Shown here: positions 35,776 through 48,022 of the stretch, piece after piece
How positions within the stretch are numbered: the stretch's first letter is position 1
Layout of the letters: every line of letters begins with the position of its first letter
Source: Pseudoalteromonas peptidolytica
GTDB taxonomy: Bacteria > Pseudomonadota > Gammaproteobacteria > Enterobacterales > Alteromonadaceae
NCBI RefSeq assembly: GCF_012641745.1
Contig: NZ_WEHZ01000002.1
Coordinates: 124,001-188,000, forward strand
DNA: 64,000 bases
Direction of reading: 5' to 3'
The notes under the pieces: generated by a model
The model's input: the letters and a program-made list of their open reading frames with translations, nothing else
What the model was told of the DNA's origin: nothing
Database searches by the model: none
Translations under genes and position numbers: made by a program

Positions 35776-36815
35776 AGATGTTCGCTCTGACTGATTGGCA
35801 AGGGTATGATAAGTGGTGTCGCAAAAGCCAGTGCTATGTGAGCAAGCGCTTGGTACGGAGCTGTGATCCTTGCTTCTTTATAAGCGCTATCGAAATCGGC
35901 CATCAAGCTCAATAGTTGCTTAATTTGCTCAATCGTTAGCCTATCTAACGCACGTTGCGTAAGTGCTTGTTGATTTTTCCAGACATTGTACTTTTTAAAG
36001 GCTTCTGGCAGTGCTGTACCTGCTTGCCAAAGCGATTTAACCCCTAATAAAGTGCGAGCCTGATTTTGTAGTGTCCACAAAATGCTAGCAGGCTCTACAT
36101 TGTCGCTTGCAAGCTTATTTAGTACCTTGATGATTTGTTTTGAGTTACCGTTTAGCAGCCCCGTATTTAAATCAAAAATATCGAATTTAGATTGATTCAA
36201 CAGGCCGCTTAATATTTGTTGCTCGTCAACAGAACTTTTACCAAATAGCAGTGAGAGCTTTTCAAGTTCTTGATGGGTCGCAAGCAGGTTACCTTCAGTT
36301 GCAACTAGCAGAGCACGCTTTGCTTGTGGGGAGATAGTGAGTTTTAAACGCTTACACTCATCGTCAAACCAGCGCTCTAAATGTCGACCAGCCAGCGCAT
36401 AGCAAGGTACAAACAAACCCTTTGCTTCTATTGCTTTGAACCAAGCTGTGCGTTGGATATCTTGTCCTGCACTCAGTCCTTTAAAAATCACAATGACGTC
36501 AGGGTTAACCTGTTCTGCAAGTGATTTTAGTACTGAGAGCCCCTGAGTTGGGACTTTTTGCTCATTGAAATCGAACTCAATCAAGGTACGAGCGCTAAAC
36601 AGTGACATACTGTTGTACTGTGCACTCAATTCTTGCCAGTCGAACCCGGGCAACAATGAAAATTTAATAACTTCATCAAAGCCTTGCTGTTTCGCGGCGT
36701 TTCGAATAGCAAGTACACACTCACCTTGCTGGAAGGGTTCTTCGCCAAAAACTAAGTAAAAAGGAGCGAGCCCTTTTGCTAAAGAACCGGATAGTTGATT
36801 GGCATAACAACGCAT
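35772..36815 (-). CDS. holA: DNA polymerase III subunit delta
   Basis: The 347-residue clamp-loader subunit opens the beta clamp. The N-terminal segment LAPFYLVFGEEPFQQGE and the LLVATEGNLLATHQELEKLSL region are typical of HolA. It sits between lptE and nadD, the conserved leuS-lptE-holA-nadD order, with one shared base at the lptE end. Confidence 0.94.
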   Translation of the reverse strand: MRCYANQLSGSLAKGLAPFYLVFGEEPFQQGECVLAIRNAAKQQGFDEVIKFSLLPGFDWQELSAQYNSMSLFSARTLIEFDFNEQKVPTQGLSVLKSLAEQVNPDVIVIFKGLSAGQDIQRTAWFKAIEAKGLFVPCYALAGRHLERWFDDECKRLKLTISPQAKRALLVATEGNLLATHQELEKLSLLFGKSSVDEQQILSGLLNQSKFDIFDLNTGLLNGNSKQIIKVLNKLASDNVEPASILWTLQNQARTLLGVKSLWQAGTALPEAFKKYNVWKNQQALTQRALDRLTIEQIKQLLSLMADFDSAYKEARITAPYQALAHIALAFATPLIIPLPISQSEHL

Positions 36816-37309
36816 TACAGCTGTGACAACTCTCTGATGATCCGTTGACTCGCAATGCGGCGCATTTCAGTCAAAATAAGCTCAAGTTCCTTGGCTTTTG
36901 CCAGTGCGTTATCAGGGTCATCTTGATAATTACGATACAACTCAAACATTTGATCTACAGGCGCTTGTCCAGGTCGACTTAAACGATATGAAACGCGATA
37001 GGCTAATTCGTATTGCGCAACTTGGCCATTTTTAAACAAACTCAGTGTTTGACGTTCGAGTGCATCGGCATATAAGTATAACTCGGCGGCTTGCTTTGAG
37101 TCTTTGGGTGTTAAAGAGACTTGCGCGCGCACCAAGTCATTGTGAAGCTGTTCAAACAAGGCTGAACGTTTATCATCCGCGCTTAACGTGATCTCTTTCA
37201 AGTCATCAGGCAGATAAGAAGCTTGCTTGAGGTGAAAACCACAGCTGGCTACGAAGAAGCAAGCTAGCAAAATTGCTAGCTTACTGAATTGCCAAAACAG
37301 GCTACGCAT
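36815..37309 (-). CDS. lptE: LPS-assembly lipoprotein LptE
   Basis: The 164-residue outer-membrane lipoprotein plugs LptD and helps insert lipopolysaccharide. The lipobox is VASCGFHL near residue 24. The ATG at 37309 (MRSLFWQFSKLAIL) comes one base after the leuS stop and is preferred to an earlier in-frame ATG inside leuS. It also contains the typical charged C-terminal helix. Confidence 0.93.
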   Translation of the reverse strand: MRSLFWQFSKLAILLACFFVASCGFHLKQASYLPDDLKEITLSADDKRSALFEQLHNDLVRAQVSLTPKDSKQAAELYLYADALERQTLSLFKNGQVAQYELAYRVSYRLSRPGQAPVDQMFELYRNYQDDPDNALAKAKELELILTEMRRIASQRIIRELSQL

Positions 37310-37310
37310 A

Positions 37311-39899
<2,589 letters not shown>

Positions 39900-40053
39900 C
39901 TAGGTTTCCAAACATCTGGCAAATTTAATAGAAAATTGCCCGATAGCATACCCGAATTTAGCCTGCAATCACAGCACCAAAATACCTTAATTTTTATCCA
40001 CTATACCGTTACAGCAATGGATATAACGACGCTCACTCGAACAGGGCTGAAAT

Positions 40054-40068
40054 TGTAAAAATTTTACA
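40054..40068. promoter_or_regulatory. Candidate operator upstream of the barrel/SBP/MCP operon
   Basis: TGTAAAAATTTTACA is an inverted repeat (TGTAAA, 3-base centre, TTTACA). Its right arm could be a -35 element (TTTACA at 40063-40068), with TAGCAT 16 bases further as -10. The spacing differs from a TyrR box (6-base centre). The binding protein is unknown. Confidence 0.4.
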
Positions 40069-40129
40069 TCACAAAAAACTGTACTAGCATTAATTTAAAG
40101 ATTTTTTATTGCTCTTTGTGCGAGGAAAT

Positions 40130-40801
40130 ATGAAAAAACTATTGCTGTGCTCAACTCTGTTTACCTGTTTTAGCGTATCTGCTGCGACTTCATCCACCGT
40201 AACACTAGTATCTGACTATCTCTTTAACGGGGTAAGTCAAACAGGTGAAGACCCTGCGCTTCAAGCGAGCTTTGATTGGGCTGGTGACTCTGGCTTGTAC
40301 GCAGGTGTGTGGGCTTCTAACGTTGATTTTGGTGATGATACAGATATCGAGTTTGATGGCTACGTTGGCTATTACACCGCGTTAACTTCGTCAATTAATA
40401 TAGATATAGGTATTGCTCAATATACCTATCATGGTGGCGACATTAGCGATGATTATAATTATGCAGAGGCGTACGCTAAATTTAACTACGGCAATACGAA
40501 TTTAAACTTTTGGCATGCTTGGGACTACTTTGGAACAGGAGCCGGGCACAGTATTGTGATGCTTACCCATGACTTTCCGTTAACAGAGCGCTTATCGTTT
40601 GGTGTCGGCGTGGATTACTCAATGAGTCACGATGAAGATAAATGGCAGTGGGAGTCTGGGGATGATTATCTCCATTGGCGGGCTACGTTTAATTACGCCA
40701 TTGAAGGGTGGAACTTGTCGTTAGGGTATGAAGATACCGACCTCGATACACAGGGTGATTCAACTATTTTGGCGACCGTATCTAGAACATTTAATTTCTG
40801 A
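40130..40801 (+). CDS. Outer-membrane beta-barrel protein (TIGR02001-like)
   Basis: The 223-residue protein has a signal peptide (about 1-19, ending SVSAA). Alternating aromatic and hydrophobic strands follow and it ends in phenylalanine (SRTFNF), the outer-membrane barrel signature. The repeated pattern (VSDYLFNGVSQTGEDPALQA, GVWASNVDFGDD) resembles the TIGR02001 family of uncharacterised marine porin-like proteins. The ATG at 40130 follows GAGGAAAT. It is the first gene of a three-gene operon with a solute-binding protein and a chemoreceptor. Confidence 0.82.
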   Translation: MKKLLLCSTLFTCFSVSAATSSTVTLVSDYLFNGVSQTGEDPALQASFDWAGDSGLYAGVWASNVDFGDDTDIEFDGYVGYYTALTSSINIDIGIAQYTYHGGDISDDYNYAEAYAKFNYGNTNLNFWHAWDYFGTGAGHSIVMLTHDFPLTERLSFGVGVDYSMSHDEDKWQWESGDDYLHWRATFNYAIEGWNLSLGYEDTDLDTQGDSTILATVSRTFNF

Positions 40802-40811
40802 GGGATGAAAT

Positions 40812-41537
40812 ATGAAGCTAATTATCGCGTTTTTTGCCGTTACTTGGTCTTGGCTTGCCACCGCTGAAACAGTCTATCTGACATCATTATCATGGCCACC
40901 CTATTCAGATAAATCACTACAAGAGCAAGGGGCATCAGTGGCCGTTGCAAAAGCGGCATTTGCGGCTGAAGGACACACGTTGGAGGTGGAGTTTTTTCCA
41001 TGGTCGAGAGCGGTTAAAACGGCTTCCTCGTCCGGCTCCAAATACGTCGGCTATTTTCCTGAGTATTATTATGACACCCAAGAATTTGTGTTTTCTGAAC
41101 CAATGGGTTGGGGGCCGCTTGGGTTAGTACAAAACAAAAGCGCGCCAATTAGTTTTACTGGAGTAAATGACCTTAAGGGAATGAAGATAGGCGTTGTACA
41201 AGATTATGTGAATACACAAGAGCTAGATGCCATGATAGCCAGTGGTGCGATTGTAGGTGAAGCCGTGCCGTCAGATGTATTGAATGTCAAAAAAGTGGGG
41301 GCGAAACGGATCCCAGCAGCGGTGATTGATGCCAATGTGTTGCGCTATTTGCTGCAAACAGACAGCTCATTGGCACGCTTTAAAGACGCGGTGGAAATGA
41401 ATGCCACCTTGTTACAAGAGAAGCAGCTATATATTGCATTTAGAAATGATGAACAGGGTAAAAAGTGGCAGCAAATCTATAACTCTGGCCTAAAGAAAAT
41501 AGATGTGCAGAGTATTATGGCTAAGTTTTTAAACTAG
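40812..41537 (+). CDS. Periplasmic substrate-binding protein (SBP_bac_3-like)
   Basis: The 241-residue protein has a signal peptide (about 1-18) and the family-3 solute-binding pattern: [20 protein letters not shown] at the start, [20 protein letters not shown] and [13 protein letters not shown]. No ABC permease lies nearby. It is followed 10 bases later by a chemoreceptor gene, so it may deliver a ligand to that receptor (inference). The ligand is unknown; amino acids or other small polar compounds are typical of the family. Confidence 0.85.
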   Translation: MKLIIAFFAVTWSWLATAETVYLTSLSWPPYSDKSLQEQGASVAVAKAAFAAEGHTLEVEFFPWSRAVKTASSSGSKYVGYFPEYYYDTQEFVFSEPMGWGPLGLVQNKSAPISFTGVNDLKGMKIGVVQDYVNTQELDAMIASGAIVGEAVPSDVLNVKKVGAKRIPAAVIDANVLRYLLQTDSSLARFKDAVEMNATLLQEKQLYIAFRNDEQGKKWQQIYNSGLKKIDVQSIMAKFLN

Positions 41538-41547
41538 GAGGCTTACT

Positions 41548-43035
41548 TTGACTCGATCAATATTGTTCCGTCTTATCCTGACAACCTTGCTTTCAATGGG
41601 AACGGTTTTGCTGTTATTCGGAGTATATGATTATGTGAATCAAAGTATGGTTCTGAAACAAAAACTGGATACTGATGTTGCGTTAGCGCAAGAGAGAATG
41701 GGCTTAGCATTGCCTAACGCCGTTTGGAACTTTCAAGAGCAGCAAGTTAAAAAGTTTATAGAGGCAGAGGCAAAGTCTGACAAAATTTCCAAAGTTGTTG
41801 TGAGCGATATGGAAGGCGCAACATTTGCGCAAACTGAAGGTACAGAAACGGCCGGTGTGTTGAAAAGCAAACTGATATTTGATGATGGCGGTAGCGAGAA
41901 TGAAGTCGGCTGGCTCACTGTCTATGTTGACTCAAACTCTATTGATGATGCGTTACGAGGGCTTGCCTTTAGTTCGATTATAAAGGTCTTATTACTGGGA
42001 GCCATTCTTGTTGCCGTGCTGTCGTTCATTTTTCAACGATTGGTTGTCTCACCGTTGAATGAAGTGGCTGAAAAAATGGCGACAATCGCCAGCGGTGAGG
42101 GGGATTTAACGCAACAGATAGTCGTAAAACGCGATGACGAAATTGGCCGACTGGCTTCATCCTTTAATGAATTTGAACACAAAATTGCCGAGTTGATAAA
42201 CCATGTTAAAAAGTCGGTTGATGATTCTTTTGTTGTATCGGAAAACATCAACAGTGTGAGTTCCGAAGGCGTTGACTTTTTGACGTCACAGCAAGCAGAA
42301 ACGGATCAGATAGCGACCGCAATTACGCAAATGGCCTCTTCTGCATTGGAGATTGAAAATAATGCAAAATTAACTCTTGAGTCCGCCGAGACTGCAAATA
42401 CCGAAGCTAATAAGGTAAGAGAGGCTTTTCAGCAATCGATTCATGCGATTGAAGAGCTTGTCGAGCAACTTGACGAAGCTGCAACCGTAATAAGTTCACT
42501 GGAGTCTAGTGTCCAGGGCATTGTTTCAGTTTTAGATGTGATTCAATCGATTGCAGAACAAACTAATTTGCTGGCGCTCAATGCTGCGATAGAAGCTGCA
42601 AGAGCGGGCGAGCAGGGGCGAGGGTTTGCGGTGGTTGCAGATGAAGTGCGCTCTTTGGCTAGCCGCACCCAATCCAGTACGGCCGAAATCCACGATACAA
42701 TAAATCAGTTACAACACGGTTCCCAATCAGCGGTTGCGGTAATGGAAAAGAGTAAAGGGAAAGGCACTGAAAGTATGTCGGCTGCTAATTTAGCAAGCGA
42801 GTCATTGGTGAGTATAACAGGCTCTGTTGAGTCGATAACGCATATGTCTAGCCATATTTCATCCGCTGTATCGGAGCAAAGTACGGTTGCTGAAGCGTTA
42901 AGTAAAAATATAAATGAAGCCGTTACAGCAGGGCAGGGGGGCATGTCTAAAATTCAGCAGGTACAAATATACTCTGATGACATGAAGGCGTTAGCCTCTA
43001 AGTTACAAGCCTTAGTGAAGGTCTTTAAAACGTAA
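41548..43035 (+). CDS. Methyl-accepting chemotaxis protein
   Basis: The 495-residue receptor has membrane helices at about 9-27 and 146-165 and a periplasmic domain of about 115 residues between them. A HAMP domain follows (about 165-220). The signalling tip is [20 protein letters not shown] with [15 protein letters not shown] after it. No NWETF-type pentapeptide is present at the C-terminus. The start is TTG at 41548, six bases after AGGAGG. The small sensor domain and the upstream binding protein suggest indirect ligand sensing (inference). Confidence 0.93.
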   Translation: MTRSILFRLILTTLLSMGTVLLLFGVYDYVNQSMVLKQKLDTDVALAQERMGLALPNAVWNFQEQQVKKFIEAEAKSDKISKVVVSDMEGATFAQTEGTETAGVLKSKLIFDDGGSENEVGWLTVYVDSNSIDDALRGLAFSSIIKVLLLGAILVAVLSFIFQRLVVSPLNEVAEKMATIASGEGDLTQQIVVKRDDEIGRLASSFNEFEHKIAELINHVKKSVDDSFVVSENINSVSSEGVDFLTSQQAETDQIATAITQMASSALEIENNAKLTLESAETANTEANKVREAFQQSIHAIEELVEQLDEAATVISSLESSVQGIVSVLDVIQSIAEQTNLLALNAAIEAARAGEQGRGFAVVADEVRSLASRTQSSTAEIHDTINQLQHGSQSAVAVMEKSKGKGTESMSAANLASESLVSITGSVESITHMSSHISSAVSEQSTVAEALSKNINEAVTAGQGGMSKIQQVQIYSDDMKALASKLQALVKVFKT

Positions 43036-43336
43036 GCTTAACATCATACCAACTAGCCTTGATACCGGTTCAATTTGAAGGAGTAAATCTGACACTAACT
43101 GCACTAAAAACTTCTTATTTTGAACAGCTAAATCGGCGTGAGCAGGAGGCGGCAGCGGTGTTATCGACAGGGTTTTCTCGCTTTAAAATAGACCACTGAT
43201 TAAGATGATTAATTACAACCGCCTACGTTAATAAGCTACCAATATATTGCTTGCCCTGCTGAAGGGGCTAATAGACGATACGGTGCGTGGCATATCTGGT
43301 CTACACTTAAGTGAAAGGCAAAACAGGAGCGCAGTA
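43036..43336. other. Gap between the chemoreceptor and zinc-ribbon genes
   Basis: Most of this gap is a diverged copy of the MITE-like repeat (43046-43218). The remainder (43219-43336) holds the upstream region of the zinc-ribbon gene. I see no extra gene. Confidence 0.55.
43046..43218 (+). repeat. MITE-like repeat, copy C (diverged)
   Basis: It begins CATACCAACTAGCCTTGATA and contains TTGAAGGAGTAAATCTGACA, AACTTCTTATTTTGAACAGC, TTATCGACAGGGTTTTCTCG and AAATAGACCACTGATTAAGA in the order of copy A. It is the most diverged of the long copies and lies 3' of the chemoreceptor gene. Confidence 0.7.
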
Positions 43337-43795
43337 ATGGCGGATTATCAAAAATGGTTAGATCAATTCTCTGATTGGCTAAAAGATGTAAAAGAACACG
43401 AGGTGGATGACTTATCCAAGCGATTTTGGGAGGTGCAACGGGCATTAAAAGATTACACCAAGCAGACCTTTGATGATTACAGCTACTATTTAAAGCGTGA
43501 CCTAGAACATTTGCTTGAAAACAAATCCTTCTATGATGAAGCGGCTTGGAGTGAGCTCAAAGCCAATATCTTATTCGAAATATCTCAATTAGAAGATAGA
43601 ACGCAGCTTGAGTGGTCTGCCCTTTTAAAAGATTTTGAGCATCAAGGCATTTATAAAGAGGGCGAATGGATAGCATTGGGACAATTAGTGTGTAAGAATT
43701 GTGGCTATAAATTAGATGTTTATTATGCCATCAAGATCCCAGCGTGCAGTGAATGTGGGCATGGGGAATATACTAGAAAAGCATTAGCGCCCTAA
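43337..43795 (+). CDS. Zinc-ribbon protein (YbeL/DUF1451-like)
   Basis: The 152-residue protein has a long charged helical N-terminal region and a C-terminal zinc ribbon (CKNCGYKL about 20 residues before CSECGHGEYTRK). This layout resembles E. coli YbeL. The ATG at 43337 follows CAGGAGC, and a frame open to 43247 adds residues with no family support. The function is unknown. Confidence 0.82.
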   Translation: MADYQKWLDQFSDWLKDVKEHEVDDLSKRFWEVQRALKDYTKQTFDDYSYYLKRDLEHLLENKSFYDEAAWSELKANILFEISQLEDRTQLEWSALLKDFEHQGIYKEGEWIALGQLVCKNCGYKLDVYYAIKIPACSECGHGEYTRKALAP

Positions 43796-43866
43796 AAAGT
43801 AGGCGCTTAGCTTGGTTGCCCTGAACTGAGCAGACCAACGTATGCGAACAATACAAAGAAGTTAGA

Positions 43867-46293
43867 ATGACCAAATCCAAATTGTCGTCTGAAAAATCAT
43901 TACAGGCAAGCCAGCTTGCACCATCGGTTTCGTTGAATCACATTGAAAATTGTATCCAAAATCCGTATCCAGAGGCACTTCCTTTTATTGGCCAACAGCG
44001 CGCTCAAACCGCATTAGACTTTGCTCTGGGTATGGAGTTACCAGGTTATAATGTCTATGTGATGGGTGAGGCGGCATTAGGCCGGTTTACTATGGTAAAA
44101 GATAAATTAGAAGCGCACAGTAAAACAAAGCCAACGCCTAAGGAGTGGTTGTACGTTAATAATTACGACGACCACCGCGAGCCAATTGCACTATTTATGC
44201 AAGCAGGTGAGAGTAAGCAGCTTGAAGCTGATATAGACGCATTTATTGATGAAATCTTAGATACTTTTCCAGCCGCTTTTGACAATCCAGGTTATCAACG
44301 CAAGAAAAAGTCATTAGATAAAGAGTTTGAGCAAAAATACGATGCTGCGATCACTGCTGTTGAGCAGCAAGCTACCAATATGAGCGTGGCACTGATTGAA
44401 GACACAGGCACAGTGGGCTTTGCGCCTGTGGTCGAGGGTAAGCAGCTCAGCGATACAGAGTTTTCGGCACTAGATGAGCACGTTCAAGCGCATTTCTTGA
44501 CAGCGATAGAAACGTTAGAAGATGCGTTAATTGAATCTCTTATTGAGTTGCCAAGATGGAAGCGTGAATCTTCAGAGCGATTGCGTAATCTTAAAAAGAC
44601 CACCATTGAAATGGCGACCAAGCCACTTTTAAAAGCCCTTGAGCACAAGTATGCCGCGCACATCGGTGTGCTGCGTTATCTCAAAGATCTCAAAGTTGAA
44701 ATTGTCGACGCGGTACTAGACTGGTTAGATGACGACAGTAGTAATGATGAAAATAAAGATGACTTTGATTCAAAAGGGATGCTAACAGACTTTTTTGCCC
44801 CCAATATTTTGGTTGAATTTAAAGAAGACGATCCTGCTCCTGTTGTATACGAGCCAAACCCTACCTTTGGCAATATCTTTGGCAAGGTAGAGTACGCAAC
44901 GTCTCAGGGTAACCTGATCACCAGCTATCGCTCTATACAGGCTGGTGCCTTACATCGCGCTAATGGTGGCTATTTGATCATGGATGCGGAAAAAGTGTTG
45001 GCCAACGCGCAAGTATGGGATGGCCTCAAGCTCTCGCTAAAAACCCATCAAATTAAAAATGATTTACCATATCAAGATAACTCTGTTGGTAGCAGCTTTA
45101 CCTTAAAGCCGCAGTTGATACCATTAGATGTAAAAATAATCCTGCTTGGCTCGCGAGATTTGTATTACACCATAGGTGAATACGATGAAGAGTTTGCAGA
45201 GCTATTTAGAGTATTGGCTGACTTTGATTACTATTTACCGAGTTCAGATAAAATGCAGTACCAATTCATCACCAAAGTGATGGAGTATTGTAATGAGACT
45301 TTGAAGATTGAACTGAGTTCTTCGGCGTTGGCACGAATGCTCAAGTTTAGTTATCGTCAAGCGGAGCATCATAGCAAGCTCTCTGCACGTTTTGCTGATG
45401 TTTTAGAGCTGGTGGCTGAAGCGAGTTTTTATGCTAAACAAGACGGTGTCAATCAGATAGCTGCCAATCATATTGATGAGGCGATAGCTGGAAAAGAGTA
45501 TCGAACAGGTCAGTTGAGTGAAAATATGCTCAGTGATATTCAAGAAGGACATACGTTAATTGCAACCGAAGGTACGGCTATCGGTAAGGTTAACGGGCTA
45601 ACTGTACTGCATATTGGCGATACCGCATTTGGTACTCCCGCTCGTATTACGTCTACGGTATACGCCGGTGCAGATGGCGTTATTGATGTTGAACGTGAGG
45701 TAGATTTAGGTAAATCAATTCACTCAAAAGGGGTAATGTTACTGACGGGGTATCTAGGTAATAAATACGCGCAAGATTTTAGTTTAACGCTTAGTGCAAA
45801 CATTGCCATTGAGCAAAACTATGGTTTTATCGATGGTGATAGTGCATCCCTTGCTGAACTTTGTGCGCTGCTATCGGCGGTGACGCAATTACCGGTCGAT
45901 CAATCTCTGGCGCTAACTGGGTCTATTAACCAACACGGTGAAGTGCAAGCTATTGGTGGTGTCAACGAAAAAATCGAGGGCTTTTTTAAACTCTGCAAAA
46001 TGCGCGGCCTAACTGGTAAGCAAGGGGTTATCATTCCTGAGTCAAATACAGTGAATTTAGTATTAGACGACGAAGTGATTGCCGCTGTGGAAAAAGGCTT
46101 ATTCCATGTGTATGCCGTAGCTACTGTGGATGAAGCGCTTAGTTTGTTAATGAATAAAGCCGCAGGAGAGCTGAGTGAAGAAGGCTATCCTGAAGACAGT
46201 ATCAATGCGGTTGCAATGGCGAAGCTAGAGCGTATTGCAAAAGTGGTAAACGGCGATGATGACAAAGGAGAAGAAAGCCATGACAACAACTAA
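43867..46293 (+). CDS. Lon-like protease (LonB/YcbZ type)
   Basis: The 808-residue protein ends in a Lon proteolytic domain with the catalytic serine at about 659 (GDSASLAE) and lysine at about 702 (GGVNEKIEGF). The N-terminal P-loop-like segment reads GEAALGRFT, with arginine in place of the Walker A lysine. E. coli YcbZ also has a degenerate site. A central stretch has GNIFGKVEYAT and HRANGGYLIMDA. It probably degrades or remodels specific proteins. It overlaps the downstream FKBP gene by 14 bases. Confidence 0.9.
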   Translation: MTKSKLSSEKSLQASQLAPSVSLNHIENCIQNPYPEALPFIGQQRAQTALDFALGMELPGYNVYVMGEAALGRFTMVKDKLEAHSKTKPTPKEWLYVNNYDDHREPIALFMQAGESKQLEADIDAFIDEILDTFPAAFDNPGYQRKKKSLDKEFEQKYDAAITAVEQQATNMSVALIEDTGTVGFAPVVEGKQLSDTEFSALDEHVQAHFLTAIETLEDALIESLIELPRWKRESSERLRNLKKTTIEMATKPLLKALEHKYAAHIGVLRYLKDLKVEIVDAVLDWLDDDSSNDENKDDFDSKGMLTDFFAPNILVEFKEDDPAPVVYEPNPTFGNIFGKVEYATSQGNLITSYRSIQAGALHRANGGYLIMDAEKVLANAQVWDGLKLSLKTHQIKNDLPYQDNSVGSSFTLKPQLIPLDVKIILLGSRDLYYTIGEYDEEFAELFRVLADFDYYLPSSDKMQYQFITKVMEYCNETLKIELSSSALARMLKFSYRQAEHHSKLSARFADVLELVAEASFYAKQDGVNQIAANHIDEAIAGKEYRTGQLSENMLSDIQEGHTLIATEGTAIGKVNGLTVLHIGDTAFGTPARITSTVYAGADGVIDVEREVDLGKSIHSKGVMLLTGYLGNKYAQDFSLTLSANIAIEQNYGFIDGDSASLAELCALLSAVTQLPVDQSLALTGSINQHGEVQAIGGVNEKIEGFFKLCKMRGLTGKQGVIIPESNTVNLVLDDEVIAAVEKGLFHVYAVATVDEALSLLMNKAAGELSEEGYPEDSINAVAMAKLERIAKVVNGDDDKGEESHDNN

Positions 46294-46759
46294 TATTATC
46301 CTTGTTATTATAGCGTTGGTCATTGCGGTAATGTTTTTTCGAGGTGGCCAAAAGCAAAAGCAACTTGCCCAGCTTAATCGGGTTCAAGCCATAGACTTTT
46401 TAAAAGAGAATGAGAAGCGTGCTGAAGTACATAAAACTGACTCAGGTCTTCAGTATGAAATCATTACGCAAACCGAAGGCGGCAAACAACCCAGTGCAAC
46501 GAGCAAAGTGAAAGTGCACTATCATGGCACCTTACTTGATGGTTCCGTATTTGACAGTTCTGTTTTGCGTGACCAACCAATTAGCTTTGGACTTAATCAA
46601 GTGATCCCAGGGTGGACAGAAGGGGTGCAGCTGATGACAGAAGGGGATAAATATCGCTTTTGGATTAGCCCTGATTTAGGCTATGGTGACCGTGCTGCAG
46701 GTAAAATCGAACCCGGTTCATTATTGGTGTTTGAAGTCGAATTATTAGCGGTAGAGTAA
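46280..46759 (+). CDS. Membrane-anchored FKBP-type peptidyl-prolyl isomerase
   Basis: The 159-residue protein has an N-terminal membrane anchor (about residues 4-20), a short spacer, and an FKBP domain with VKVHYHGTLLDGSVFDSS, IPGWTEGVQLM and SPDLGYGDRA. It catalyses cis-trans isomerisation of prolyl bonds, probably in the periplasm. The ATG at 46280 is preceded by AAGGAGAAG and lies within the 3' end of the Lon-like gene, so the two are translated from the same transcript. Confidence 0.9.
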   Translation: MTTTNIILVIIALVIAVMFFRGGQKQKQLAQLNRVQAIDFLKENEKRAEVHKTDSGLQYEIITQTEGGKQPSATSKVKVHYHGTLLDGSVFDSSVLRDQPISFGLNQVIPGWTEGVQLMTEGDKYRFWISPDLGYGDRAAGKIEPGSLLVFEVELLAVE

Positions 46760-46765
46760 TAAGGT

Positions 46766-46793
46766 TACAATCATAAAGGTACAATCATAAAGG
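46766..46793 (+). repeat. 14-bp tandem duplication
   Basis: TACAATCATAAAGG occurs twice in direct succession, just after the FKBP stop codon. It probably arose by slippage. No function is evident. Confidence 0.6.
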
Positions 46794-46817
46794 TATACGC
46801 ATAGCACTGCGTATACC
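46792..46817. terminator. Hairpin between convergent FKBP and cellulase genes
   Basis: GGTATACGCA and TGCGTATACC form a perfect 10-bp stem with a 6-base loop. The T-run is poor in both directions, so strength is uncertain. Confidence 0.55.
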
Positions 46818-46837
46818 TGAGTTACTTAATGCGGCAA

Positions 46838-48022
46838 TTATCTACCTTCACCAATCCAGTCTTTAAGCCAGACACCGGACTCTTTTAGTTGACTATCCAC
46901 GAAGTTTTGATTGGCACACGTATTTCTTTTCCAAATAGCGCCACTGCGAAAGTCATCAGAATAATTCCAGTTGGTCCAACTGATCTTTTTGCGCTTCATC
47001 AGATCGATATACTTTTGCGTACTAATTCGGTCATTGGAACCATCGCCGTCATAGTTTTGTGCGCCCCACTCACTAACAAATACAGGCAGCAGATCTGACG
47101 CCTTATCAAGGACTGAGCGATAACTGTCTTGGTGTGATGCTGCGTAAAAGTGAAAGGTATACATGATGTTATTGAATGGAACCGGATCATTGAGCACATC
47201 CTCAACGCTGCCGCCGCTAGAATGACCAAAGGTTGCCCAGCCATGAGTGCCAACAAGTACGATAGCATCTGATTGAATGGCACGGATCACAGGAATAATC
47301 TGTTCGCTATATTCACGTACCGCAGTCCATGTGACGTTATTAGGTTCGTTCGCGATATCATAGATGATATTTTTACGGTGTTTGTTTGCTGTCACTATAT
47401 CGGTGAAAAATCGCTTTGCAAGCTCAAGATTAGCGTTTGGATCGCCAGGTGTAAGTTGGTGCCAGTCTACTAATACATACAAGCCACGTTGACTGGCCAT
47501 ATCAATCAGTTTATTCATTTCATCCGTGAACTTCTCTGGATTCGTAGCATATCCGCCTTCTTGCACGTACATGCTTAGGCGAATAATATCCGCTTGCCAG
47601 TCAACAGCAAGTGTGTCGAATGATAGATCTGTTAAGCATTTTCCCAGTCCATACCATTGCAGTCCATGACTACTCATACCGCGTAACTGAATTTTTTCTT
47701 GGCGCTCGTTACAAAGCCCAGTATCACAAACTGAAAGCTGTCCATGACGTTCAAAAGGCGTGATCCGAGTATTGCTATCACAACGCCCTAAGTATTGCCA
47801 TGCCGAGCTGGTTCCTGGCTCTGACTGCGTCCACCAGTTGGCTTGATAGAGTTTATTTTGATGTTGCATTTTATCATTGGTATTGGCATGAGTTGGGACT
47901 CCTTGCCAGTTTGTTTGTGGCCAGTCAGGGTAAGTATTGATACCATCACAAGTGATGGCTTGTGCCTGACTCATACCAAGGCCTACCGCCACAGCGGCTG
48001 CAGTTAAATTGACTGATTTCAT
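46838..48022 (-). CDS. Secreted GH5 endoglucanase with N-terminal CBM5-type domain
   Basis: The 394-residue protein has a signal peptide (about 1-22, ending QAQA). A CBM5/12-like domain lies at about 24-80 (KLYQANWWTQSEPG, WQYLGRC), and the catalytic GH5 barrel covers about 90-394. The acid/base glutamate is Glu226 (DIANEPNN) and the nucleophile Glu318 (FVSEWGAQ). RLSMYVQEGGY is another family segment. It should hydrolyse beta-1,4-glucan outside the cell. In well-known Pseudoalteromonas Cel5G and Erwinia Cel5Z the carbohydrate module is C-terminal, so the N-terminal position is notable. Confidence 0.92.
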   Translation of the reverse strand: MKSVNLTAAAVAVGLGMSQAQAITCDGINTYPDWPQTNWQGVPTHANTNDKMQHQNKLYQANWWTQSEPGTSSAWQYLGRCDSNTRITPFERHGQLSVCDTGLCNERQEKIQLRGMSSHGLQWYGLGKCLTDLSFDTLAVDWQADIIRLSMYVQEGGYATNPEKFTDEMNKLIDMASQRGLYVLVDWHQLTPGDPNANLELAKRFFTDIVTANKHRKNIIYDIANEPNNVTWTAVREYSEQIIPVIRAIQSDAIVLVGTHGWATFGHSSGGSVEDVLNDPVPFNNIMYTFHFYAASHQDSYRSVLDKASDLLPVFVSEWGAQNYDGDGSNDRISTQKYIDLMKRKKISWTNWNYSDDFRSGAIWKRNTCANQNFVDSQLKESGVWLKDWIGEGR

